Origin: Diprion similis
Taxonomy: Eukaryota; Arthropoda; Insecta; Hymenoptera; Diprionidae
Length of the DNA: 64,000 bases
Assembly: GCF_021155765.1 (NCBI RefSeq)
Contig: NC_060110.1
Coordinates: forward strand, 3,968,001-4,032,000
Reading direction: 5' to 3'
Under the pieces are notes generated by a model that did not search any database, was not told where the DNA came from, and saw only the letters and a program-made list of their open reading frames with translations. Positions 19,762-34,200 of this stretch are shown in pieces. The stretch's first letter is position 1; every line of letters begins with the position of its first letter. Position numbers and translations under genes: made by a program.

Positions 19762-19797
19762 AATAAAAATGACGACTGTATTTGAAATTGAAATAAA
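19762..19797 (+). terminator. Sf3b1 polyadenylation signals
   Basis: Two AATAAA hexamers at 19762-19767 and 19792-19797 lie 183-213 nt past the Sf3b1 stop, a normal 3' UTR length. The cleavage site is not determined. Confidence 0.55.
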
Positions 19798-22700
19798 ATA
19801 GGGTTTGTAAAATTATGATTCAGGTACATTAATCAACTCTGTAGAATGAGTGACAATAGCCGAACACTAATCTAGTAATACACTTAACTCTGTTACTGGA
19901 TGCAGAAAATTATGGCATAGCTATTTTAATGGGAGGACAATTATTATTTCATTGTGTTGCAAGTGGTATGTAAGGAATCATATTTGTATCACAAACTTTC
20001 GCGGAAACTCAGTCATGACATTTCCTACACAGGCTTCAAGCCATTGTTTGATATATAAAACACACCTCTGCCTTAGTATTAAAAATTGCACTTCAACAGT
20101 TTGGTACATAATATTGGATAATAACGAGGTAATGATATATTGGATTAATCCCAGAAGTACTATTACCATACATACCTATTGTATGTTTTCGTGTAATCGA
20201 TAATTTATAACTGTGTGAACAATGCAAGATACCTCAATTTTTGGACATCAATTCATAACGCTCGCAGGAAATACTATATATGTAGTAATTGCGAACTAAT
20301 TTAACCCTTCAATGGAAACCCTCTTAAAACAAATCGTGATTACGAATACCTAATAAATATCTAAAGTAATGGTGATATACATGGTATCATTTCAAATTTT
20401 CGAGGTGGTTTTGTATGGCTTGAAGTCTGCGTAAAGTATTTTGTGACCAGGCTTCCGCAGTACAGCAAATGTCATCACCAGGCCTTTCATACACTTGTGA
20501 CATAAATAAATTGAAAACGCGAAAATGATGTTTTTATCGGCAGAGCATAATTAGTCACATTAATTGGTCACTCACCTGCAAATTATTTCAGGAATGGTTT
20601 TTGCATTGTAAGTATATTCCTATAAGAAAATCACACATGGTGATTAGTGTGTAATTTCATTAAATTACAATGAACCATTTGCAGTTTATATGATCACTTT
20701 GACCCGATAATATCCAGTAAACGCGAATTTCCGTTATACCAATTTAGAATCTAAGCATATAGTGTACACTTATAGTTATTTAGTGCTCTTGAGTAAACCA
20801 CCTTTTTCATAGTTAATGATCGAGAATCACAGCAAATAATAAATATATTATTGCATCATGTTCATCTGATTTAATTTGTTGAATTAGCACCTGTCATTCG
20901 CTACTCCTGGTGAGACTTTGACTTTTCCTCTTTAGATTTTACTTTAAACTAAGTCTTATATTCGCATCATTTGAGCAGATAGCCTGTACGTGATAATCAT
21001 TGAGCTTATATTAAATTAGTCTGAAGAAGTACATGAAGCAAGTGTGAGCCCAAACTTTAATTTCATTTCAGTTATTCACAATATGTTTCATGCTTCAGTA
21101 CGAAAAAGACTAGGCATTAATAATAGTAATGTCAAACCACTTTTGTCATTAATTTGAAAGTGAAGTATCTAATAGTTGAAAATTATTTTCATTTTGATCT
21201 AAATTTACGTCATTCTCAAACAAAGTATAATAAGTACTGACCTATAATATGGTTGTATGTAGACCTGTAAAGTTGTCAACATGTTAAATCCTTTTGTTAC
21301 ATGGGGCTTAGTGTATTATTAGCTGACTATTCAGTTATACGAATCGAATTACACAGCACATATATGCATTTACGTGCAATGTGTGTCTATATTGATGTAT
21401 GACCGCCTGACTGTCGTCATAATTTTACGAATTGATGAGGATAATTAAATAACCATATTTATGTTTCACAAGTTTGACATTTATCTACTAAAATAAAAAA
21501 AATTATATCGCTAGAATGATGTAGATACGAGTATGGCAATTGTCTCTTTTTGTTATTACTATATATATAATACGACTGTTTTTAGTCACCCGAACGTGAA
21601 AATAATTTTGTAACATAGTATTGTATTTAGCGTTTGTCGAATCAAATAGTTTCACATGATATTTGCAGATCGTGCGAGTAATCCGTAATCTAGTAGTCTG
21701 CGAGTAAGCTCGATAATAAATCTAAACATACTAGAAGGTATGTAAATTATGGTTTTCTTCATGTTCCGCTGTCATGATATTGATTCCCACAATTAGATTA
21801 GAGCTGCCATTTATGGCCAATACGCCATCTTTGGCCAGGCATCTGAAACGTTTAAATTATTTCTAGTATTAGAAATCTATTCAATTATTGATTTAATCAC
21901 AAGAACATTTACAGCAAATGTCGATGGAACTTTCGACTATGTGATTGGTTGCAAAACAAACAATGTTACAGCTATCAAAGCTGATCTAACACTTTTGTGC
22001 CATTTGTGGCCAGGTCTTTATTTACACGCAGTTGATATGGCCACAAATAGATCAATTGATGGTTACTTACGGTACTAAAGTAGCCAAAAATGGTATTTAA
22101 ACCCAATGTAGGTAACATGGAGATTGATATAGGTAAGTAGCAAAATAGGTTTAATATAAAATAGATATATTTTAAACTGTGACACTTATTTTTTTCTTTT
22201 TCCTTTGTATAATCAATTTCAACAAACGCAATAGGTACAATTAAAAAAACATTTAATCTACGAAAAACTATCATTGTTATACATTATTTTCATTGACTCA
22301 AAGTTGCTGGAATATTTTGGAGAAGGAAGAAGAATGTGTTACAGGAACAGGACAGGCATAGAGTTTGAAACAAGCTCCGTATAAAAGTGTGTCAAATTAT
22401 GAATAGACTAATTGAAATACTACGAAGTAATTATTTATATTTTAAATATATTAAAAAGAACGCAAACGTCTTAAGTGAATACATAATTTCATCAACTAGG
22501 GGTGCTTTCAGACTAATATATCAGAATTCATACTTTTATTTGTAAAAAACTTCGTTAGTTCTCCAAAATATCCTTATTGAATTGCTACTCACCAATAACT
22601 TTATAGAAAGTATTGAAATACGTTCTTTGCTAAAGTTTGAGCAGATTGTATTATCGAAATATTTGCTTTTATAGTATAAATATAATTTAAAATTGCATTT

Positions 22701-25226
22701 CAGTGAAACAATTAACTAAGTTATTCTAGATATTTTTACATTTCCTTCTCTGATGAATGCATAAACGTAGATATATTTCCTTTAGATAGAAGTTCTATAC
22801 ATTCGACATTAATCGTGTAGCCCAAGAGTATAATTAGAGAAAGAATGCTGGACACTGAAGAATCTTGCCTTGATGAACAGCAAGTACTGCAAAGCACCAC
22901 ACGGCAAGTTTCTTACACGTTATAGTGCAGTTTGCATGCGATGATTTATCAATTTCTGTATCTCAATATTTTGGTATTTGACAGAGTAATAGGTATCGAA
23001 GATTGTCTAAAAAAATGTTATATTCTTATTATACCCAACACGCTTTCTTTGTGTATACTCTTTTTCGGTGCAATCCATGGAAAAGACAATCGCATGAATC
23101 GCAGAGCATCGTTTACTTCCGTTTTCATTTATATATAAAGCAGTTGCATCACAGAGCTGTTAAAATTTGTGGAAGTTGAACTAACAGTAATAATAATGAT
23201 AAAAAAAAAAATAATAATTAGTAATTACTTTGTGACCTTTCGGATTTTTTCCGTTATTGATCTTTGTGAGATGGGGCAAAAATTTTCAAGGGAAAAAAAA
23301 CAAGGTAAAATAAATTAAGAAAACTCTTAACCTTCTCTTCGTCTAAAAATTTTATATCCGTAAAACTATCGTATGGATTTTCGATGTCTCAGGTTAGTCA
23401 ATAATAAATGGATCTAAGAGGTTTTGATATAAGTATGTAAATTTCAATTGCTTTGTTCAGTATTCCGAGGAAAAAGGTATTTACAAGTGAAAATAAACGC
23501 ACTGTGATACAACGTCAAGTCGATGAATGCAAAGGTGGTCAACCCACGCAACGTAATCATTTCACTCTGTCCATTTTTAAAAAACCCACATTCATCTCAC
23601 AATCAGCCGCGTACACATACATACAATATTATTTAAAAATGTAATGCATACTCTACGAGGAAATTATATTCAATTATTTATGTTGATACAGTTCTATAGC
23701 TTAATATATATTTAAAAGTCCTTGTCATAAGGATTAAAATTTTGTGCTTTTCGTTCTTGAGACTCTTCTATTTTCAGCAAACTGCCAATGACTAAATAAA
23801 TTCATGTAATTGAATTGCCGACATATGCCTACATTGTATATGTATGCATGGATAATAATACCATGCCAATTTTCAATCTCCGAGATTACAAGGAACAAAC
23901 TCACAAATTTCATGTTTAGGAGCAATGGCTCAGATCTCTAGAAAGTAATGACATCCAGAATACAAACTGTATTTTTTAGAACATCAATGACTAAATGAAA
24001 GTTATTGGTTTACACACTAATTTCAGTATCTACATTCAAAGATACGTCATTTACGTTTTAAACTGATTGCAAATAATGAATACCATTCATAGCATGCATT
24101 AGCATTACCAAGCAATGCTTGTGCTGCATGTATGTGATTTGAACTTTGGATTTTATGGTATGAATTTATAAGATTTGCAAAGTAAAAGTGAACTTAAACT
24201 TTGAATAAGTCCTCCTTTTTGGATTATTTACACCCAAATATATAGAAGATGATCTTACACAATGTAAAAACGATCTCCAATTCTTATCAATAAGTTATAG
24301 AATGATAAAAACGTTACTTATACAATATGGAGTATTTATAATAAGAAGTGATCTTATGTCTTGAAAATTAATTTTCTCATACAGTGAAACAGGAAAGTAA
24401 ATAGTCTCAATTGAAAGTAATAATTGCTTGAGTTTTAAAGTAACAGAAACTAAAATTTTCTAGATATAAGATCGAATAACAATCCGTACAATCTCAAAAT
24501 ATCACAATAAGTATTTTCAGATCGTAGAAATTATGTAAAATTGTTTGGCATTCTAATATGGCTTTGTCCACCGTGAAACGATAAAAAAAAAAATAAAGTT
24601 CGAAGAAAAATAACTTACAAACAATTCAAATCATCAGATTTCATAGAACACGCTTCTTGAAAGAATGTAACGTTAATACTAATTGATAACACATTTATTA
24701 ATCATTTCTCTCCACGATAATGATATTACACTAAATAAAAATGCATCAGATAAACTTATGGGAGAGTAATTTGATAACTAATTATTATCTTTGTTTGTAC
24801 AGATGCTGATTATACGTCGGATAAATTAGGAAAAATTATCGAATTAGATTGTTGTATTACAATATAATTGATATATAACCAGTTAGTAACTAACGAGAAC
24901 AAATACAAACTGTTTTTTGTAATGTCTCTTTCAGAAAAATGCAATATTTATGTTTTGTTTTAAGCCTTTGAACTTGTTAACGTCACATTTTATTTGTAAG
25001 CAATGCGTTTTTAGAGTAATTTCATCAACTTCTCAAAAAGGCTTCATCCGCAGCACCCTGAGGAAATTTCCAATAAACAGAATTGCTTACAAATCATCTT
25101 AAAACAGTTTATTCTATCTTGGTCTTTGAATTTTGATGTTTCAATGAGTCGTGGCATGCACGTGACCCTCTTCGTTAGACATAATCCCATTTGTTTTTAG
25201 ATTTATCCTTCTGTCTTTGGGTTCGC
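19798..25226. other. Gene-poor interval between convergent Sf3b1 and prominin-like genes
   Basis: About 5.4 kb of AT-rich DNA. All open frames are short and lack recognisable domains or coding bias. The right part probably contains the 3' UTR of the prominin-like gene (a TTTATT at about 24990 is AATAAA on the minus strand). I saw no RNA gene, and no strong inverted repeat here. Confidence 0.5.
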
Positions 25227-28200
25227 TTATAGCTGCGTGTCAAGCTGTGCGTCGCTGCACTGCTGAGCGCAGTCTTGGTACATGCCACGGTACCTATTTC
25301 CTAATTTCTGTCCCTAAAACATAAGTAAAAGTTTCTAAAGAAGTTCGTTGTGAACGATAGAATGATAACTTATTGAATCTTGAAGCATGTCAAGTTAAGT
25401 AAGTTAACCACCACCAATATTTTTGTAGAAACTACATATATTCAGTCTCTGAAAATTTTATAATCGAAATATTGACATGAGGTACGATGCTGTTCATATA
25501 CATTCTGAAGTATGATGTTTTTGAATAAAATTCTGAGGTATGTAATTGTTAAACTAAATTCTAAAACATGATATTTTTAAATCAAATTCTGAATTACAAT
25601 GTTGTTGACACACATTCTGAGGTATGATGTTGTTCTGCTAAGCTGTCGACCTTAGAATTGACTTACCCTGGTCCAGGATAGTAGTAAGGGGGAGGTCGCT
25701 CATATTCAGTACTGAGGGGTGGTGCTGCAGCAGCTGGTTGATACCTTGGTGGTCCCCCGTTTGGGAAATCCCAATTTCTAAAACCAGAAATATAATTTTG
25801 TTTACTTTCCAATAATTTTAATGTCTATTGTATACTTGAAGACTCGCTGAAGTATATTTAAGTTTGATGCAGCATATCAAGATATTTCGTAAACGAAACT
25901 GCAACTTCTGGGTCTCTATAGATTTTTTTGTAAGCGTCAATGACATAGAAAAATTATTGAAAAAAATGTCAAGAAACATATTACCATGATTTATTAAAGA
26001 ACATTGCTGTTCGGCTGATTATGGATGCCGTTGTATCAGTATTGAAGTGTACTGCATGTCAGGTGGGAATTTGTACTACATTACTAACAATATCCTGCAG
26101 TTTTCACCTAGTTTTTTGGGAAAAACTTGACTGAACTACACGAATTACTAAAAAAAACTTTAAAGGAAAAACCTGTATTATACTAGTTTATTTGGGGTAA
26201 ACAATCCGTAAAAAGCGACAATAGTAATATTTCTCCGCTAAAAGTATTTACAGTCAACCTTTTCAGAAGAAATAACCCCGGTGTCACTATGACAGTAACT
26301 TCACTAATAGGTCTGATATTTGTATGTAATATGCATAGAGTAACGTAATGCATAACGAATTAATTTTTTTATTTGAAAATTTAAGACTGAATATTCAAGT
26401 TTATATCAAAATTTATATACCTTTCTTTATAAAATGTTACTAAAGAATAAATATAAAGCGCATTCTTTTTTTAATCAACATTGTTTGTGCATTACAGTGA
26501 AAACTAATATATAGGAAACTACAGGCTTTCCAATGTCCTATTTTTTTATTAAACTTATCATCAGATGTCTATGTATGTACATACATAAGTAAAAATTGAA
26601 TCTATACCGATCTTTGATACAGATTTGATTATATTGGGCAACGCGTGAAGCTGTAAATTGAATCAAGTGTCGAGAGGCAACAGTGAAATTTAGCAGGTTT
26701 TGTTGACCGACTAAGCATAGGCAAAACAATTAAACTCTCTTGGTTGGTGAAATCGTACCGCAGCAATATTTTCGTGTTCAAGGCAGCAGAGCCAACTTAC
26801 TCGAAACGGGGCATGAGATGTCAAATTCTCCCCCATCGAGCGGCAAATTGGATTATGTTGTTACAATGACTCATAATAGTCATCAGTGAGTAGGTAGTTA
26901 AAGACTTGAGTAAAATCTTACGAACCTTTTCAAATTACTATATGAACTATTCGAGATCTGATTGACCTAAGAAACTTTGGATTGTCTACATAGTCTTCGT
27001 AAGCCGCATTTGATAGTTAGAGCTTCGGATAGTCAATCTGCATGAAAATTCAGAAAAGCTCGCGCATGTGCAGTCGGACACTCAATCTGCTAAGTTTCAC
27101 TGTTTCCTATCTGCCTGTGAAATCGGTTGAGTTGAATGGCATAAAATCAAAATTGGTCTTGCGACTTACGTGTGGAGGTGTTTTGAGAGATGTGAGAGGC
27201 CTCCCCTCAAGGTTCCCACTCACCTGGAAATAACCAGGACAACAATTTCACGACCGCTACACGAGATTGATCAATCAATAATTAAATTCAATAGAAGACA
27301 GATATGCCACGTAAAAAACAGAATATATCTGATGAGTGGGAACCCTGTTAAAAATAAATTGCAAATAAAAACCTCATACATAATTATAAAATGGGTTCGG
27401 TAAATAACTCTTTCCAAAACATTAGAAAACGGAGTTGAAGAAAAGTAAGAGTAAAATACCAGGATTAACAATAATGGTCATAACAATAAAAATATAAATA
27501 ACTCATACAAGTAACAAAGTTTACGAAACGTAAACTCTCACCAACAGAATATCCTAGGGACAGACTTGAAGATTTACCAAACCTATAACCGACGTACAAT
27601 GTTGGTCGATATCGTTTGATACATGAAATTTAAGATTTTACCAATCAATGTAAGTCGTAATTTTTGGTAAGGGGGAAACAACTCGAGATTTGAGTGACAC
27701 GGTGAATTTTTGAGTTAAATTAATTTAAGTTATTCCATGTTATTTAACTTAATTTTTTTTATTTCAGATAAATTCCTTTAATTCAACTTAATTTATTTCA
27801 ATTAATGAATTTCAATTTTTACGAGTGAGTTTAAAAAATTTCAATTCATTCTTTTGTATTTCCCGTTGTTTCGAATTATTTTGTTCAATTGAACTTAATT
27901 TTTTTATTTCAATTTATTTTTTGTTTCTCCGTGAATAGATAATTCTGGCACGAATCCAAACTGATTCAAATCAATTTGACTTAATTTTCCGTAATTCAGT
28001 TTCAGTAAATTTCTCAGTTAATTCTCACTACTTCAGTTAATTTTTAACAATTCAGTCAGTTCTCATTAATTCACGTGAATTATAATTAACTCACAAACCT
28101 ATTGACACATCAATTCAGCAAGTTGTTTCCCCTTCGTTCTTGGGTGCAACAATTGCATTGTTGTCAAACTGAAAAATCTATTTGTAAATTTCCATCCAAA

Positions 28201-31200
28201 TGAAAATGGCGCCTAAGTTACACACAATAATGTTTCAATAATACCTTGAAACGTTTAGATAATTTTCAAACGAGGAACGTTAACGTAATGAAATATTGAG
28301 AATAGAAAATCCGTTTCTGCAATATCATAGTGACTTTGAAGGATTCAAGTATCAAATATTAAATGTGTACTCTTTTCTGGTTTCATGAATTTTAGACGAC
28401 CCTAAAGTTACAAAATACCGAAATTTCGTGAATATTAACGTTCGAAATTCAACTTTATAGGACGGGACGGGTTCACAGATCCAGATTATGCTCTGATGAT
28501 CTGTCATCGGAATGTATCCATATGTATGAATGTAAGTTCAAATAATCTTAGAAATATTGAGAATAACATGAAAGCCAAATTCTCACTGATTACACCCTAC
28601 ACACCAGCATGATGCAAATGTTATTTTACGGACAATTCATTCACTAATAGTAATAAACTTACAAATTTTTAACACGCATAAAAAGATCATGCTAATCTAA
28701 CACTATTTCAATGTGAAACTTTTCGAATTTTTTTTATGTATTTTAAGAATAATTACTCAAGGGAATCCTGAAAGTCATTTTACCCATATTCAAACTCTCA
28801 CCACTCTTATTTCAGTGAAATACTACAAGCATTTTTTAACACTGTGGAATAAACATAATTTCACATCTTTTATTCTCAATTTGGTTTTCTGTTCTAGAGT
28901 TATACACACCATTTATCACTGACCAATTTTATTGTTATTTTCTTATTAAATAAAAAGACGAACATGAAGTAATTAGACTCTAAATTCTTAACTGATATTC
29001 AAAAAAATACATTCACATTATCGGAATTGAATAGATTTATGAAGGATTTTTTCGTAAAAAAAAACTAGGCCAAATTAATTAAAATTCGATGAGTGATGTT
29101 CTTTTTTCATTTATTGCGAAGTTCGAATATTGCACAATATTCAAAAGTATAAAAGGGTACGTTGTTCAATTTTTGATGTTGTTTTGCAATGAAAATCTGT
29201 CTCGAACGAGCCTCTTGAGGGGGGACTTCGATGAAATTTTGGTGATATCGAGTTTTTTGTTTTTCAAAAGGCTAAAAAAATGCGATCAAAAATTCCTTCC
29301 AATAAAATTAAAAAAAAAAAATTTCAATCTCCTGGGATGAATGTGTATGCGCAAGGAACTTTTGGGAGCGGTACGCTGGAAATTTTCTGCCAAAACTTCC
29401 TGGCGCGTAGAGTGTACATATGATAAATGAATGAAAACTTACTCTGAATATTATCAGAGATTGAATAAATTTGTGGTTTTTGTTGTAATGGGTGGTGGGA
29501 AGTTAAATTATTGTAAGGATTGTGTAGTAAGATTAAATTGATAAGAAATAAAATGTTATTTACATATTAAATTACGTGACAAGTAATTTAGAGTTGGCAA
29601 AAACTTTTTTGATTACCGCCGTATAAACAATTCTTTGAAAAGGAATGCTCCTGTAATAAGCAATGTTTGATCCAAAGCGGTTCTATCCATCTAACTTGTT
29701 TTTGGAAAAAAATTACCATTTTTTCCACATTTATATTCAATTGCTTGTTTAAGCTGTTGACGTTGTGAATAATTATAATCTGATTTTACTCACTTGGGTG
29801 CAAGATCTGCATATCTTGAATCGTGGTTGGATGAGCTTTGATGAGCATCGGACACCCTTTCTCGATCACTATATGCTCCCGCAGGTCCGTCGTAGCTTTC
29901 AACATAGGCTGCCGGATGGTGCCTACTGTGAGCGCCATGTTTTTTATCATGAACACTGTAATTAAATGAAAAAAAGAGTTGTAGTTGCATTTTCTATTAA
30001 GCTCCGTGTCATCATGCAAGCTAGCACTGCCATATGATTTATGAAATGGGTTGTAGGAGTAAATATATTAAATCTGGTGGTATTTTCACAATGGGTGTTT
30101 AAAAAAAAAATCATCAAAAACATCGGTAATCGTTACATCCAATAGTGGTGAGAAATATTTTACAAGGTACATATTTGACAGGATTGACCATAGACGACTA
30201 ACCATACCTTGACAGAAATTGACTACTGCGCTATCGAGCTATTTAACAATAAGTACCAGGATAAGAATAAGAAAAAGACTGTTGGAAAATTGATTGAAAA
30301 TTAATAATCTCAATTAGTTTTCAACGTTCAATTTTTATAATAATTTTCGCCACTATGCTAGTGCTGTAAAATTGCATTATGTACTGATGGATTACCGTTT
30401 GTTCAAAATAACAATTAAATTTGAAATGAGGCCTAATTGTGCAAATACATTATTATCAATTGTAATGTGGATATACATAGGATACTCATTCTTTTCTTTA
30501 GCGTATTATTGTTCTACAATTATCAACTGCCTTTCACAGAAAGGTCCATAAATATTAATAGTTTCAATATTATGGGGAATGTGCATTGTCAAATTTTATA
30601 ACAAACTCAAAACAATACTAATCAAACCGACAGCGAGAACTTATTAATCTAGTGGATGCTGAAACTCGACATTACTGGAGACCAGTACACTGAAAAAAAT
30701 GTATGATCCATTCGACCAAAAATTCATTGTAAATCATTGTCCTCTTAGTCATTGAATTTTTTTTTATAACACTGGAAAATGCACTTATGCAAACTACTCT
30801 TTTATGCTGGCTGGTATTAGATTTAATTCACATTTGAGTTAACTATAATACTTTCTAGTTCTGGTCTGATAAATTATTTACTAAAAACCAGCAATCAACA
30901 GGCAAATTTCAGTAAAATTAGAGATAGCTTGTAAAATGAGAAATAATTTGTGTGATCCATTTTTACAAATCAGTAGATCAAAAAAAAAAAAAAAGAACAG
31001 AAATAATCATTCTAAGCATGAATGTTAAAAGTGTACAACATATCCAAGTGTAAGATTGATTTTATCGAGTAAAAAGGAGGGGGGAAAATAAAAATAAGTA
31101 AATATTCCTTTCGTTTACAAGCATTATTCATCATCAACAGAATGTACAAGGGTAGCATAAAATTAACGTGCAAGTATATTACGTATAAATACAAATATGC

Positions 31201-34200
31201 AATGGGAGTAAATGTGAGACGCTTAAATTTAAAATTAACAATTTCGCAGAGCGTGCATACATATATAATAACGATAATAGTTTTAAAAATATGGTAACAG
31301 TTCAATTTACAAAAGCTTCGTGCTTACAATTTCATTTTGCTACTTTGCATACACGGTAAGAACTATAGCGTAGTTTGACGAGGTACATATCTTTAGATTA
31401 CCAAAAACAATATCTAATTTTCAGAAATTTTTTTCATTTCATTTTCAACGGTACACATGCAATCGAAAATTGACAGATTTGAACCTTTTGTCACTTCGTG
31501 TATAATCACACGCTGCAAAGAATCTCAGGGGAACAATACTTTTTCAAATTTCTAGAGAATTACACATTAGCCCATTACGTGTAATTATTGATAAGAAAAA
31601 ATAAGCTTGACGCCCTGTTTAATGAAATCTGTAAAAAAAACAGTAGACTTTATTCGAGCGTATTCAACAAAATTAATGCAGGTCCAAAAACAGGATTCAA
31701 ACGAATACCGAACTGACTATCCATATCAATCCATGTCGGTAGGATTTTTTTCTTTACCAGGGCGTATCCTAAACTATCGACATGCTTGATGACATGCTAT
31801 TGATTGTCTTGTAAAAATACTTACTGGGCAAGGGGTATGTTATCCCTGTCAGCATATGCGTCATACAAATATTCACTGGAACGGAGTTCGAGTTAGCAGT
31901 TAGATTCCGATAGCCATTCCAGACATTAAACAACTATTTAATAACCTACTTTATTAACTTCATGGGATACGTATAATTTCCTAGTCGTTCATTTGAAAAG
32001 AAAACTAATAATAATAATAATAATAATGTCGTAATCAATTATTGGTGTAAAATGTAAATGTGTAACGCACATCGAGCTTGGAAAGTATAAAAATTATAAT
32101 ATAATCAAAGTTTGTAGGAAATTTTTATCGAATTAGAATGAATGAAACTGAATGGTGTAAAATGGATAACGAAGGATATTATACAATGAGAAAAAATATT
32201 TAAAAAACAGACAAAATGAAAACGATAACTTCGAAACGATCCAAGAAATTTTTATAGATACTGCTTTGAAATTTTCTTGACAACATTCCATGAAATTCAC
32301 AATATTTTAATCATCAACTGCATTTCTATATCACTGTTTCTTATACGAGTAACATAAAAAAAAATCATTTCCTGTTCATTTCAACTTCAGTAAATAAAAT
32401 GTAAATGATTTGTCTATTTGTCTAATTGTCGTAATGCTGACACTAGCCGCGGATAGCAAGCCGTCGATTAACAAAAAGTTTTTAAACACAGTGATTTTCA
32501 TGGAAAAACTGCTACTGTGAATCGGCTTCTTGCTATCGACGTCTAGTTTCAGCCTAAGGAATGATGAGTAATATGCAAAATAATGAATCTACCTGTGTGG
32601 ACAAACCATGCTAATGTAGATATTACGTATCATATTTTGTTCCTATGGAGATAATCTTAAACTGATTTAAAAGCCTACTCCTGAAGGAGTGATATTGATA
32701 ATTTGAAATTACCCATGATGCTTCGTTTCATCTACGAATAAAACGAATAGACAATCTGTAATTGGGACGAGTATAAATAAATTAAATTCGTGATTTGTAA
32801 TCCAAGAAAAATAAAATATAAATTATATTTTTATTTATAGTTAACTTTAATATTATATAAATTTATAATGATTTTGTCCCAATTAAAAAATGAAAATACG
32901 ATTTGTAATTTATTTACTGTATGTATTTAACAAAAAATCGTAATTATACAGTGCCCAGCAAGGTTTGTATTGCAAATTAAAATATGAAAAATACTCTTAC
33001 TTTTCAAGTTAAATTTATAAGGCACTTATCTTAATATGTAAACTTTCCATAACTAGCGAGGGTTCAAAAATATAATACATAACGCAACAACAACAAAATT
33101 CATATCAGACAATGAACAAACATGTGTTATCAATGAAAAGATGAAAGAGTTCGGTATTTTCGATGTGGAATTAATGAGCGATTATGAGAGTAAAAAAAAA
33201 AGAGAGAAACCCAAAGCTTCTACTATTTATCATGAGAAACTAATATAAAACCCATGTTGTTATACTCAGAAGGAATAATTGCAAACGTACAAATTACACT
33301 AATCATCTATACTAGAAATCATAAGCATAATCAGCTTACAAGCAACATTGATAAGAATTAAGTACTCACGCTTCGACCAGTGGGCCTGGATATGGATCAG
33401 ACTTCTGGTAAAGAGCACTGAGCTTCGCACAGAGTATTATAGTCGGTATGAAGAGAACTAAGCACCAGCCAACACTCGCCCAAAAACCGTTCTAATCAGA
33501 GAAAAAAATCGAACGTGAATAGCTAATTAGTACGCTATAGTAAATACCAACTTTAAAGATTACCATGTGATCAACAGAGTTAATGGATGGATTGAGAGGA
33601 TGTATTAAAAAATACGGTATTTAGCCTACTTGTTGGTCAAACCTTGCAGGATGCTACTGACGCTCATATTCAAGTCTAATGATTAATTATTTATTCAAGG
33701 ATTCAGTATACAAGGCAGATAGGAACGGAATATAATTTTGATTAATTTTTTTTTTTTCTTTCCAATATTGAAGCTTAAATTAGGAATGTTAGGAAAATTT
33801 ATCCATATTATTGATTAAAAAATCAACATATTTTCTGTGCTCAATGTTTTCAAAGTTTGAAAAACAATTCTCGGAATCAAATAATTTTTAAATACTTGGA
33901 ATTTATAAAAAAACAACTAGTAACTTGACATTTAAAAGTGGGATAATATAAAATTGCGTTAATTCAAGTATTCTTTGTCCAATTTCGCAAGAAAATTCTT
34001 CATCATGGAATGAATTTCTCCAAGGCATCTTGATAATATTGCACAATGATAAGAAATAAATCAAATTTTTACTCACAAATGGGTCCAAGATTTTGTTACA
34101 CGAAGCAACGAGTGTTGCATCGTATGCATTTGACACTGGGGCACATTTTCCAACAGTTTCCATGCCATTCCTAGCAACGAAATTCATAAAATCATCCACC

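Larger units (their letters stand above)
25778..29793 (-). other. Prominin-like intron 12 (4.0 kb)
   Basis: Non-coding. It contains a small inverted pair at 27211-27344 and a 460 bp low-complexity element with inverted ends at 27671-28132. The frame at 29089-29340 is AT-rich with homopolymer runs and shows no domain. No further exon is required, because phases match across the intron. Confidence 0.6.

Noticed and set aside
29089..29340. An 83-codon plus-strand frame in prominin-like intron 12
   Set aside because: Lys/Phe-rich from A and T runs, with no domain. It could be part of a dispersed repeat but no second copy was found here.
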